A model generated the notes under the pieces. The model worked only from the letters and a program-made list of their open reading frames with translations. It searched no databases and was not told the origin of the DNA. Below, piece by piece: positions 1 to 6,621 of a DNA stretch of 8,843 nt. How positions within the stretch are numbered: the stretch's first letter is position 1; each line of letters opens with the position of its first letter. A program made the position numbers and the translations under genes. Source of the DNA: Gammaproteobacteria bacterium (GTDB lineage: Bacteria > Pseudomonadota > Gammaproteobacteria > UBA9214); the NCBI GenBank assembly GCA_003454335.1, contig DMKK01000154.1, positions 1 through 8,843 of the forward strand, in the 5' to 3' direction.

Positions 1-3
1 TTT

Positions 4-29
4 TTTCGTGTCCTTTCGTGGATTTCGTG
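4..29 (+). repeat. Three direct TTTCGTG units downstream of rng
   Basis: TTTCGTG occurs at 4-10, 14-20 and 23-29, i.e. three copies spaced 10 and 9 bases, about one helical turn apart, after a run of T at the window edge. Read along the transcript strand this is three CACGAAA units followed by A-rich sequence. It starts about 40 bases after the rng stop in non-coding DNA and probably continues beyond the edge. No rho-independent terminator hairpin is visible between base 1 and the rng stop. Similar CACGAAA arrays are, from memory, dispersed in several environmental proteobacterial genomes; function unknown. Confidence 0.6.
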
Positions 30-69
30 GCAAATTTTCTATCCAGTCTGATCGGAGCGGCGGACCGGT

Positions 70-1536
70 TTACAATGGGACAACGTCGTATTGTTCCTGT
101 GTATACAGTGCTTCCACCTGGAACTTGATTGGCTTGCCGATAAAAACCTCCAGCTCGGCAAGACTCGTGGACTCCTCGTCAAGCAGCATGTCGACCACTT
201 CCTGTGAGGCCAGCACCAGCAACTGTTGCGCATCAAACTGCCGCGACTCACGCAGAATTTCGCGGAATATCTCGTAACAGGCAGTCTCCGGTGTCTTCAG
301 CGACCCCCGGCCACTGCAGGTTGGACAGGCCTCGCACAACACATGTTCCAGGCTTTCGCGTGTGCGTTTACGCGTCATCTCTACCAGGCCCAGTGACGAC
401 ACCTCGGTGATATGTGTCCGCGCATGGTCCTTGTCGAGACATTTTTCCAGGGCACGCAGGACCTGGCGCTTGTGCTCTTCCTGCGACATATCGATAAAAT
501 CAATAATGATAATGCCGCCGAGATTACGCAGGCGCAGCTGGCGCGCAATGGCCTGCGCAGCCTCAAGATTGGTTTTAAAGATTGTTTCTTCCAGGTTGCG
601 ATGGCCGACATAACCGCCGGTATTCACATCCGCCGTCGTCATGGCCTCGGTCTGGTCAAGAATCAGGTAGCCACCCGATTTCAATTGCACCTTGCGATCC
701 AGCGCCTTCTGGATCTCGTCTTCCACACTGTAGATATCGAAGATCGGGCGTTCACCGGGATAATACTCTACCCGTTCTTCCAGATCGGGCATGAAGCGGG
801 TGCAGAACTCATGCGCACGCTGGTGGCTCTCACGCGAATCAATGCGAACCTTCTCAATGCCACTGTCCAGCATGTCCCGCATGACACGAATGGTGAGCGG
901 CAAATCATCATAGATCACCGTCCCGGGTTTTGCGGTTGCCTCGGTTTCTTTCACCGACCGCCACAACTTGCTCAGGAACAGCATATCGGAACGCAGCGCA
1001 TCGGCATCCGCACCTTCAGCCGCCGTCCGCGCAATATAGCCGCCACCATCCTGCTCGGTCATGAACAACTGAATGCTGTCCCGAAGACGTACCCGTTCTT
1101 TCTCATCATCGATTTTTTGCGAGATACCGACATTGACCACATCGGGAACAAACACCAGATAGCGGGACGGAATGGTAATCTGTGTCGTCAGCCGTGCGCC
1201 CTTGGTTCCCAGCGGATCCTTGATAACCTGTACGGAGATTTCCTGCCCCTCACGCAACAATTGGCTGATATCGGCAGTGCCGCCCCCCCCCGGGCCAGCT
1301 TCCGGATTGCGTGGCCCCACATCAGAAGCATGCAGGAACGCCGCCCGCTCCAGCCCGATATCTACAAAAGCTGCCTGCATTCCCGGCAACACCCGGCAGA
1401 CCTTGCCACGGTAGACCTTCCCCACTATCCCGCGGCGCCTGGCCCGCTCGATAAATATTTCCTGCAACATCCCGTTTTCCACGACCGCAACCCGTGTTTC
1501 CCTGGGTGTTACATTTATCAGTATCTCTTCGCTCAT
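70..1536 (-). CDS. rng: Ribonuclease G
   Basis: RNase G is a 5'-end-sensitive endonuclease of the RNase E/G family; it matures the 5' end of 16S rRNA and degrades some mRNAs. The product is 488 residues (E. coli 489), without the long C-terminal scaffold of RNase E. Order: S1 RNA-binding domain at about 38-120 (VYRGKVCRVLPGMQAAFVDI at 41-60, AAFLHASDV at 65-73, KDPLGTKGARLTTQI at 106-120), 5'-sensor region following, then the DNase I-like catalytic domain with the magnesium-binding aspartates D303 (TADVNTGG) and D346 (IIIIDFIDM). The zinc-link CPTC is at C404 and C407, and a short RNase G tail ends VVPL. ATG at 1534-1536 has a weak AGGGA only three bases upstream. A REP-like hairpin precedes the gene and a nine-base G run lies in the S1 loop. 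It is the last gene seen of the cluster. Confidence 0.98.
   Translation of the reverse strand: MSEEILINVTPRETRVAVVENGMLQEIFIERARRRGIVGKVYRGKVCRVLPGMQAAFVDIGLERAAFLHASDVGPRNPEAGPGGGGTADISQLLREGQEISVQVIKDPLGTKGARLTTQITIPSRYLVFVPDVVNVGISQKIDDEKERVRLRDSIQLFMTEQDGGGYIARTAAEGADADALRSDMLFLSKLWRSVKETEATAKPGTVIYDDLPLTIRVMRDMLDSGIEKVRIDSRESHQRAHEFCTRFMPDLEERVEYYPGERPIFDIYSVEDEIQKALDRKVQLKSGGYLILDQTEAMTTADVNTGGYVGHRNLEETIFKTNLEAAQAIARQLRLRNLGGIIIIDFIDMSQEEHKRQVLRALEKCLDKDHARTHITEVSSLGLVEMTRKRTRESLEHVLCEACPTCSGRGSLKTPETACYEIFREILRESRQFDAQQLLVLASQEVVDMLLDEESTSLAELEVFIGKPIKFQVEALYTQEQYDVVPL
1283..1291 (-). repeat. Nine-base G homopolymer inside rng
   Basis: On the coding strand nine consecutive G fall within codons 82-85 (Pro-Gly-Gly-Gly) of rng, in the variable loop of the S1 domain where E. 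coli has a different, glycine-poor sequence. The frame is intact in this copy. Such runs are prone to slippage in replication and to sequencing error. Confidence 0.85.
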
Positions 1537-1546
1537 GTATCCCTGT

Positions 1547-1569
1547 TTACGGGCAAGCCCGCTCCTACA
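1547..1569 (-). repeat. REP-like extragenic palindrome, GTAG type
   Basis: On the minus strand the maf-rng gap contains GTAGGAGCGGGCTTGCCCG followed by TAAA. The GTAGGAGC head and the short GC stem (CGGGC/GCCCG, bases 1550-1561) are hallmarks of REP sequences, dispersed in many copies between genes in Pseudomonas and other Gammaproteobacteria and mobilised by TnpA-REP (RAYT) transposases. Only one copy is in this window and no RAYT gene is seen. It lies immediately upstream of the rng ribosome binding region, with the hairpin 13 bases before the ATG. Confidence 0.7.
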
Positions 1570-1589
1570 ATCTGATATTCCACACGCAG

Positions 1590-2162
1590 TTACAAAAGCG
1601 TTATCCCGAATTCCTGCAGCAATGCTGCCGTCTCATACAGCGGTAATCCCATTACACCCGAGTAACTGCCTTCCAGCCGTGTAATGAACATGGCCGCCAG
1701 TCCCTGAATAGCATAGGCACCGGCCTTGTCCTGCGGTTCACCCGTTTCCCAGTATGCCCCGCATTCACGTGCAGTTAACACGCGAAATGTCACGTGACTG
1801 GTACTCATGCAGACGGCCTCGCGCTCCCCTGCCAGCGCCACCGCAGTCATGACCCGGTGGGTCCCGCCCGAGAGTGCTTGCAGCATCTCGATGGCCATCC
1901 CGCGATCAGCCGGTTTTCCCAACACTGTTTCACCGGCAATCACGATGGTATCTGCCCCCATCACCGGCAGCGTACTGGCTGCCGACTGTATGGCCCGGCC
2001 GGCCCGCGCCTTCTCCAGTGCCAGCCGCTGCACGCAGGCTGCCGGGGTTTCTCCGGCAAGTGGCGTCTCGTCGATTGCGACCTGCAGACACTCGAAATCG
2101 ACCCCGATCTGGCGCAGCAGTTCCCTGCGGCGCGGTGACTGTGAGGCAAGCAGGATATCCAT
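1590..2162 (-). CDS. maf: Maf-family nucleotide pyrophosphatase (YhdE type)
   Basis: Maf proteins hydrolyse nucleoside triphosphates to monophosphates and are thought to remove non-canonical or excess nucleotides; the YhdE subgroup prefers dTTP and UTP. The product is 190 residues (E. coli YhdE 197). It opens with the phosphate-binding signature LASQSPRRRELL at 5-16, then has GADT at 69-72 with the likely catalytic D71, LGKP at 81-84, QDKAGAYAIQG at 144-154 and EGSYSGVMGLPL at 164-175. The DKAGAY-IQG form and the rng neighbour favour YhdE over YceF. The frame is open up to 2246, overlapping rlmH, but the extra residues are unlike the family. ATG at 2160-2162 gives the canonical MDILLASQ; ATG at 2175-2177 would add five residues and place the start just after the rlmH stop. 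Neither has a good ribosome site. In E. coli the gene lies between mreD and rng. Confidence 0.94.
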   Translation of the reverse strand: MDILLASQSPRRRELLRQIGVDFECLQVAIDETPLAGETPAACVQRLALEKARAGRAIQSAASTLPVMGADTIVIAGETVLGKPADRGMAIEMLQALSGGTHRVMTAVALAGEREAVCMSTSHVTFRVLTARECGAYWETGEPQDKAGAYAIQGLAAMFITRLEGSYSGVMGLPLYETAALLQEFGITLL

Positions 2163-2178
2163 GTGCCGGCTAACCATA

Positions 2179-2649
2179 TCATGAACGGTGGTAGGGATGA
2201 CCGGCAGTAATGGTCCAGGCACGGTACAACTGCTCGGCAAGGACAACGCGTACCAGGGAATGCGGATAGGTCAATGCAGACAGCGACCATTTAAGGTCAG
2301 CACGCGCCAGGCAGGCAGCTGACAGGCCGTCCGGCCCACCGACCAGAAGCGCCACATCCCGCCCGGAACCCAGCCAGTCCTGCAAGCGCACGGCCAGTGC
2401 TTCAGTGGACCAGCTGTTACCAAGGACATCGAGCGCAATGACAGTGCAGTCCTTTGGAAGTGACGCCAGCAGGTGTCGCCCCTCTTCCTCCGCAGCCTGT
2501 GCAGAGCCATGGGATTTGCGCCGTTTGCCGAGAGGAATCTCGACCAGGTGCAGCGCACATTCACGTGGCAAACGTTTCGCGTACTCCCGGTAAGCATCAA
2601 CAACCCAGGCCGGCATGCGTGTACCGACGGCAATCAGGTGTATCCGCAC
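2179..2649 (-). CDS. rlmH: 23S rRNA pseudouridine-1915 N3-methyltransferase RlmH
   Basis: RlmH is a small SPOUT methyltransferase that uses S-adenosylmethionine to methylate N3 of pseudouridine 1915 in helix 69 of 23S rRNA, acting on assembled 70S ribosomes. The product is 156 residues (E. coli 155) and aligns nearly end to end: AVGTRMPAWV at 7-16, EIPLGKR at 37-43, the knot loop LLVGGPDGLS at 101-110, WSLSALTYPHSLVRVVLAEQ at 121-140 and the C-terminal LYRAWTITAGHPYHRS. The start codon is GTG (2647-2649); it gives the family N-terminus MRIHLIAVGT and no upstream ATG fits, although the Shine-Dalgarno is poor. The rsfS-rlmH pair is conserved in most bacteria, and both products act on the ribosome. 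Confidence 0.97.
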   Translation of the reverse strand: MRIHLIAVGTRMPAWVVDAYREYAKRLPRECALHLVEIPLGKRRKSHGSAQAAEEEGRHLLASLPKDCTVIALDVLGNSWSTEALAVRLQDWLGSGRDVALLVGGPDGLSAACLARADLKWSLSALTYPHSLVRVVLAEQLYRAWTITAGHPYHRS

Positions 2650-2671
2650 AGGACCGGACTTTCAGAAACTG

Positions 2672-3043
2672 TCAGGCACTGGCATTGTTGCGGCCACCGA
2701 CAGACCACAATTTTTCCAGCGCGTAGAATTCCCTGATCTCGGGCATCATGACATGCACCACAACATCCACCAGGTCAACCAGCACCCACTCGGCGGCATG
2801 CTCGCCTTCAACACCCAGTGGCTGGTAGCCGTGCTGCTTGGCCTGCAGCGCGACATGATCGGCCAGTGCCTTCACATGCCGTGTCGAGGTGCCACTGACA
2901 ACCACCATCCGGTCTGTAATCGAGGTCATTTCACGCACATCAATGACCCTGACATCCACGCCCTTCATGTCATCCAGCGCTGCCAGTACGATCTCAAGCA
3001 GACGATCGCTGTCTGCAGCGGGTTTATCCTGACTGTTACTCAT
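2672..3043 (-). CDS. rsfS: Ribosomal silencing factor RsfS
   Basis: RsfS (Iojap/DUF143 family) binds ribosomal protein uL14 on the 50S subunit and blocks joining to the 30S, lowering translation under nutrient limitation. The product is 123 residues against 105 in E. coli; the surplus is a short N-terminal lead (MSNSQDKPAADS) and a tail after KLW. Family blocks seen are DVREMTSITDRMVVVSGTST at 35-54, RHVKALAD at 55-62, EGEHAAEWVLVDLVDVVVHV at 79-98 and REFYALEKLW at 104-113. The frame remains open upstream to 3226, but that part lies inside nadD and does not resemble the family, so the ATG at 3041-3043 is chosen. It overlaps the nadD stop by 8 bases and is followed after 22 bases by rlmH, its usual partner. 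Confidence 0.96.
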   Translation of the reverse strand: MSNSQDKPAADSDRLLEIVLAALDDMKGVDVRVIDVREMTSITDRMVVVSGTSTRHVKALADHVALQAKQHGYQPLGVEGEHAAEWVLVDLVDVVVHVMMPEIREFYALEKLWSVGGRNNASA

Positions 3044-3680
3044 CCGTATTACCCGTTGTATACACGCCTTCGCTGCGAACGATATCCAGGACACGCTCCG
3101 GTAACAGGAAACCTGCGTCCCCTCCCGAGCCCAGCAGCTTGCGAATCGCAGTCGCGGATATATCCAGCTGACTGACCTGGTGGAACAATAGCAGACCGGC
3201 TGCCTGTGAGCCGAGTTTCCCGGCATCCATTACCTGGTGCAGACGAATAAAGTCAGCCAACTCACCCTGCTCCGGCAACTGTACCCCCGGCCGGTTCATG
3301 ACCACCATATGACAGTAGTCTGTCAATTCATGCCAGCGATGCCAACTCGTCAGCCCCAGAAAGGCATCCATACCCAGCAGCAGGCACAGGGTGGTGCCCG
3401 CCAGGTCCTCACGCAGCGATATCAGCGTATCCAGGGTATAGGAGGGCCCTTCCCGGTCAAACTCGCGGCCATCCACCGAAAAGACCGGGTAATCGGCTAC
3501 CGCGGCATTCAACATGGCAACGCGCTGCTGCCGTGAGGCCACTGGCTGCGGCCGGTGCGGTGGCACATGACAGGGAATCAGACGCACCTCATCCAGCCCG
3601 AGGTGCTGTTGTATTTCCAGGGCCGGGCGCAGGTGTCCAAAATGAACCGGGTCGAAGCAACCACCAAGAAGTCCAATCAT
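3036..3680 (-). CDS. nadD: Nicotinate-nucleotide adenylyltransferase
   Basis: NadD transfers AMP from ATP to nicotinate mononucleotide, giving deamido-NAD, an essential step in NAD synthesis. The product is 214 residues, close to E. coli NadD (213). It carries the nucleotidyltransferase signature GGCFDPVHFGH at 6-16, with the two catalytic-site histidines, the substrate region PCHVPPHRP at about 36-44, LLGMDAFLGLTSWHRWHEL at 101-119, and ISATAIRKLL at 174-183, the second ATP-binding motif of the family. The start is fixed by a clear GGAG eight bases upstream. Its last 8 bases overlap the start of rsfS, which suggests coupled translation. nadD next to rsfS is widespread in bacteria. Confidence 0.97.
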   Translation of the reverse strand: MIGLLGGCFDPVHFGHLRPALEIQQHLGLDEVRLIPCHVPPHRPQPVASRQQRVAMLNAAVADYPVFSVDGREFDREGPSYTLDTLISLREDLAGTTLCLLLGMDAFLGLTSWHRWHELTDYCHMVVMNRPGVQLPEQGELADFIRLHQVMDAGKLGSQAAGLLLFHQVSQLDISATAIRKLLGSGGDAGFLLPERVLDIVRSEGVYTTGNTDE

Positions 3681-3688
3681 GAATAAAA

Positions 3689-3692
3689 CTCC
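3689..3692 (-). promoter_or_regulatory. Ribosome binding site of nadD
   Basis: GGAG on the minus strand, 8 bases before the ATG at 3678-3680, in the 25-base proA-nadD gap. It selects this ATG over an in-frame upstream extension to 3737 that would run back into proA; the chosen start also begins the protein at the expected MIGLLGGCFDP. Confidence 0.75.
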
Positions 3693-3705
3693 GGGCCAGT
3701 GCGCA

Positions 3706-4989
3706 TCAGGTGCGGATGTGGCCGTCGCCGATAACAATATATTTAAGCGTTGTCAGACCTTCCAGACCGACTGGCCCGCGCACGTGCAACTTGTCCGTGC
3801 TGATCCCGATTTCGGCACCCAGGCCATACTCGAAACCGTCTGCAAAACGGCTCGATGCATTCACCATGACCGAGCTTGAATCGACTTCATGCAGGAAACG
3901 CTGTGCCCGCGTGAGGGATTCCGTAATAATGACATCGGTATGACTGGAACCATAACGGTCAATGTGGTCCATGGCCGCACCCATATCATCGACAATGCGA
4001 ATTGCCAGAATCGGCGCCAGGTATTCTTCATCCCAGTCGGCCTCAGTCGCAGCATTAATATCTTGCAGGATCCTGCGAGTCGCCTCACAGCCACGCAGTT
4101 CGACACCGGCCTCACTGTAAAGCGCTGCCAGCGGCGGCAACACCTGTGCGGCAATATCCCTGGCAACCAGCAGGGTCTCCATGGTGTTGCAGGTGCCATA
4201 ACGCTGGGTCTTGGCATTCACGGCGACCTTGATGGCCTTGTCGATATCCGCCATATCATCAATGTAGGTATGACAAACCCCGTGCAGATGCTTGATCACG
4301 GCAATCCGGGACTCTGCACTGATGCGTTCAATCAGGCCCTTGCCGCCACGTGGCACAATGACGTCGACATAGTCCTGCATGCGCACCAGTTCACCCACTG
4401 CAGCGCGATCCGTGGTTTCAATGACCTGAATGGCATCCGCCGGGATGCCCGCCTCGGCCAGTCCCTGGTGTATGCAGGCTGCAATCGCCTGGTTGGAATG
4501 GATGGCCTCCGATCCGCCACGCAAAATAGCGGCATTACCGGACTTCAGGCACAAACCTGCGGCATCGGCGGTGACATTCGGACGGGACTCATAAATGATA
4601 CCGATGACACCCAGTGGCACGCGCATACGGCCGACCTGTATACCTGACGGCCGGTAATTCATCTCCGAGATACTGCCCGCCGGGTCCGGCAGCAGGGCAA
4701 TCTCGCGCAGACCCTCGGCCATTAACGCAATCCGCGCATCGTTAAGTTCGAGCCGGTCGAGCAGTGCCGCATCAAGTCCACGCTGCCGGCCCGCCACCAT
4801 ATCCTTGTCGTTCTCGGTCTTTAATCTCGGAGCAGCATTCTCGATCGCAGTCGCGATCGCTTTCAGGGCAGCATCTTTCCTGCCTGCATCGGCACGTGCA
4901 GTCTCCCGGGCGGCAGCACGCGCACGCGCGCCGACCGCTTGCATGTATTTCGGAATATCGATATCCACTGCTTCTGCTTTTGCACTCAT
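3706..4989 (-). CDS. proA: Gamma-glutamyl phosphate reductase
   Basis: ProA reduces L-glutamyl 5-phosphate with NADPH to glutamate 5-semialdehyde, the second step of proline synthesis from glutamate; it belongs to the aldehyde dehydrogenase superfamily. The product is 427 residues (E. coli 417). Visible landmarks are IIYESRPNVTADAAGLCLKS at 131-150 with GNAAILRGGSEAIHSN following (cofactor region), IVPRGGKGLI at 211-220, the catalytic cysteine C267 in QRYGTCNTMETLL, and the C-terminal signature GLGAEIGISTDKLHVRGPVG at about 389-408. The ATG at 4987-4989 gives an N-terminal extension of about ten residues before YMQAVG; ATG at 4942-4944 is an alternative, but related proteins often carry a similar short lead. 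The Shine-Dalgarno is weak. proB is not in the window. proA directly before nadD is also the arrangement known from Pseudomonas; in E. coli proA sits elsewhere with proB. Confidence 0.97.
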   Translation of the reverse strand: MSAKAEAVDIDIPKYMQAVGARARAAARETARADAGRKDAALKAIATAIENAAPRLKTENDKDMVAGRQRGLDAALLDRLELNDARIALMAEGLREIALLPDPAGSISEMNYRPSGIQVGRMRVPLGVIGIIYESRPNVTADAAGLCLKSGNAAILRGGSEAIHSNQAIAACIHQGLAEAGIPADAIQVIETTDRAAVGELVRMQDYVDVIVPRGGKGLIERISAESRIAVIKHLHGVCHTYIDDMADIDKAIKVAVNAKTQRYGTCNTMETLLVARDIAAQVLPPLAALYSEAGVELRGCEATRRILQDINAATEADWDEEYLAPILAIRIVDDMGAAMDHIDRYGSSHTDVIITESLTRAQRFLHEVDSSSVMVNASSRFADGFEYGLGAEIGISTDKLHVRGPVGLEGLTTLKYIVIGDGHIRT

Positions 4990-5014
4990 CTAATTACGTC
5001 TTCGGGTCACGTTT

Positions 5015-6058
5015 TCACAAAACCTGTTCCATCCGGGCCAGCTCGGGCAGGACATCTGCACCGGCCAGTTGCAGGGTCAAGTGTAACAGTTCATCCCATA
5101 CCCTGCCCGCCGCCTGCCCCTTGCTGACACGGTCAATCTGTGCGCATTGCTGCAACATGGCATGGCATTCGCCCACCTTAAGACGTGTCAGGGCCTTGCC
5201 AACCACCGTTTTGCGTGCGGCCCAGACACGGTATTGCGTCAACACCTGCTGCACTGGCTGACCACTTGCCACGACCGCCGCCATGGCCGCCAACTGACGT
5301 ATCTCACGGGCCAGGGCCCACACCACCACCTGCGGCGCCACCGCTTCTGCACACAGGCCATGCAGAATGCGCACACTGCGCGCGCCATCACCGGACAGGG
5401 CGCTGTCCACCAGGCCATACACATCATAGCGGGCATTATCGCCCACCAGCGATATTATGGCGTCAGCATCCACCACCCCGCCATCCTGCAGCAGCGTCAA
5501 CTTGTCGATCTCCTGCATGCAGGCCAGCAAGTTACCCTCCACCCGGTCTGCCAGCAAGGTGACCGCTTCCGGCGTGGGATCAAGCCCGCGCTGGCGCATG
5601 CGCTGCTGCACCCAGGCGTTGAATTCCCGTGCATTCAATGGCCAGACAAAAATAACAACACCGGCCTTGTCGAGCAGCTGCACCCATTTGCTCTTGCGTG
5701 CTGCCGGGTCCAGCTTGCCGGCCGTGATCAGCAGGACAGTATCCTCGGGAAGCTGTTCAGCATAGGCACGCAATGCTTTGGCACCGTCAGTACCCGGTTT
5801 TCCGCTCGGCAGGCGCAGCTCAATCAGCCGCCGCTGGGAAAACAGTGACAGGTTGCCCGCTCCGGACAACAGATCGTTCCAGTCAAATCCCGCCTGTACC
5901 GTCAGCACCTCGCGTTCGTCATAACCCTGCCCGCGCGCCGCTGCGCGTACTGCATCGGCCGCCTCCATGACACGCAGCGGTTCATCACCACTGATAAAGT
6001 AGATTGGGGCCAGCTGTCTGGCCAGATGGGCATCGAGTTTATCGGACGTTAACTGCAT
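5015..6058 (-). CDS. holA: DNA polymerase III delta subunit (clamp loader)
   Basis: HolA is the wrench subunit of the clamp loader: it binds and opens the beta sliding clamp during loading onto primed DNA. The product is 347 residues against 343 in E. coli. Visible family features are YFISGDEPL at 20-28 (degenerate AAA+ N-terminal fold), NLSLFSQRRLIELRL at about 69-83 (the beta-clamp-contacting region), NLLACMQEIDKLTLL at 176-190, and DNARYDVYGLVDSALSGD at 207-224 leading into the C-terminal collar domain. As usual for delta, no functional Walker A motif is seen. The ATG at 6056-6058 lies 20 bases after the lptE stop with no strong Shine-Dalgarno sequence, so translation may depend on coupling with lptE (inference). 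Gene order leuS-lptE-holA is widely conserved in Gammaproteobacteria. Confidence 0.96.
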   Translation of the reverse strand: MQLTSDKLDAHLARQLAPIYFISGDEPLRVMEAADAVRAAARGQGYDEREVLTVQAGFDWNDLLSGAGNLSLFSQRRLIELRLPSGKPGTDGAKALRAYAEQLPEDTVLLITAGKLDPAARKSKWVQLLDKAGVVIFVWPLNAREFNAWVQQRMRQRGLDPTPEAVTLLADRVEGNLLACMQEIDKLTLLQDGGVVDADAIISLVGDNARYDVYGLVDSALSGDGARSVRILHGLCAEAVAPQVVVWALAREIRQLAAMAAVVASGQPVQQVLTQYRVWAARKTVVGKALTRLKVGECHAMLQQCAQIDRVSKGQAAGRVWDELLHLTLQLAGADVLPELARMEQVL

Positions 6059-6078
6059 ACAGTAGCTGAGCCGAGGTC

Positions 6079-6606
6079 TTACCGGACCACTGCCGCAATC
6101 CTTAACATGGCCATATTGACCAGGCTTTTCTGCAACGTGCTGCGCACCGTATCCTTCTCCCGCTCACTGCCGAGCACATCCGAACTGCGGTACAGATAAG
6201 CGCGGCGCATGGTGACTGCTTGCTGTTCCACCACGGGCTGGTTATCCGCCGTCGCAACGGAAAACCGGATCTTCTGCCAGAGTTGATATTCCAGCACCTT
6301 GCCGGATGTATTCACCGATAATACGTCCCGCCCCCTGTCATTTTCATGAATGCGCAGCACAGCCGTCGCTGCGGCACGATCTTCCGTTACCTGCGCGCCA
6401 CGCGTTCTCAGGGCATCTGCAAAATCATCCACCAGTGAACTGAAGGGCTGACTGTTTTGTATATAGGTCACCGACATCACTGCCGGCAAGGCGTCGCTAC
6501 CGCGCAGATGGAATCCGCAACCGGCAAGCGTGACCGCCATGAAAACGGCAAGCAGGCAAACAATCCTCTGGCGGGTTGTCATGCAGTTCGCAGTAAAGTG
6601 TTGCAT
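6079..6606 (-). CDS. lptE: LPS-assembly lipoprotein LptE
   Basis: LptE is the outer-membrane lipoprotein that plugs the LptD barrel and helps insert lipopolysaccharide into the outer leaflet. The product is 175 residues, slightly shorter than E. coli LptE (193). A lipoprotein signal peptide is plain: a basic n-region (TTRQR), a hydrophobic stretch at about 15-27 and a lipobox LAGC with the lipidated cysteine at residue 30. The mature part begins CGFHLRGS, the family's signature start. The middle contains SGKVLEYQLWQKIRFSV, matching the strand-rich core of LptE, followed by RRAYLYRSSDVLGSERE. The start at 6606 is set by a good AGGAG. The gene sits between leuS and holA, the conserved proteobacterial arrangement, which supports the call as strongly as the short, fast-evolving sequence does. 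Confidence 0.93.
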   Translation of the reverse strand: MQHFTANCMTTRQRIVCLLAVFMAVTLAGCGFHLRGSDALPAVMSVTYIQNSQPFSSLVDDFADALRTRGAQVTEDRAAATAVLRIHENDRGRDVLSVNTSGKVLEYQLWQKIRFSVATADNQPVVEQQAVTMRRAYLYRSSDVLGSEREKDTVRSTLQKSLVNMAMLRIAAVVR

Positions 6607-6616
6607 AACGACCAGA

Positions 6617-6621
6617 CTCCT
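6617..6621 (-). promoter_or_regulatory. Ribosome binding site of lptE
   Basis: AGGAG on the minus strand, 10 bases before the ATG at 6604-6606 and overlapping the TAG stop of leuS. It decides the lptE start: the next in-frame ATG (6580-6582) would leave a spacer of more than 30 bases. The overlap with the leuS stop suggests translational coupling (inference). Confidence 0.7.

Noticed and set aside
40..69. Possible rho-independent terminator after rng
   Set aside because: The only candidate pairing (CCGGTC with GACTGG) is mismatched with a long loop and no adjacent T run on the transcript strand; not supportable.
412..1575. A 387-codon open frame on the plus strand across rng
   Set aside because: It is wholly antisense to a well-conserved rng, has no recognisable domain, and its composition is that expected from the complementary frame of a GC-rich gene.
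3044..3226. Upstream extension of rsfS
   Set aside because: The frame stays open, but this DNA encodes conserved nadD residues in another frame and the extra peptide does not resemble RsfS.
3889..4647. A 252-codon plus-strand frame across proA
   Set aside because: Antisense shadow of proA with no family resemblance and no ribosome binding site of note.
4835..4862. GCGATCGC palindrome and nearby CGATCGC in proA
   Set aside because: Resembles the cyanobacterial HIP1 octamer, but only a single full copy is seen, inside a conserved coding region; chance is sufficient.
5147..5848. A 233-codon plus-strand frame across holA
   Set aside because: Antisense to holA, rich in His, Gln and Arg as shadow frames are; no motif recognised.
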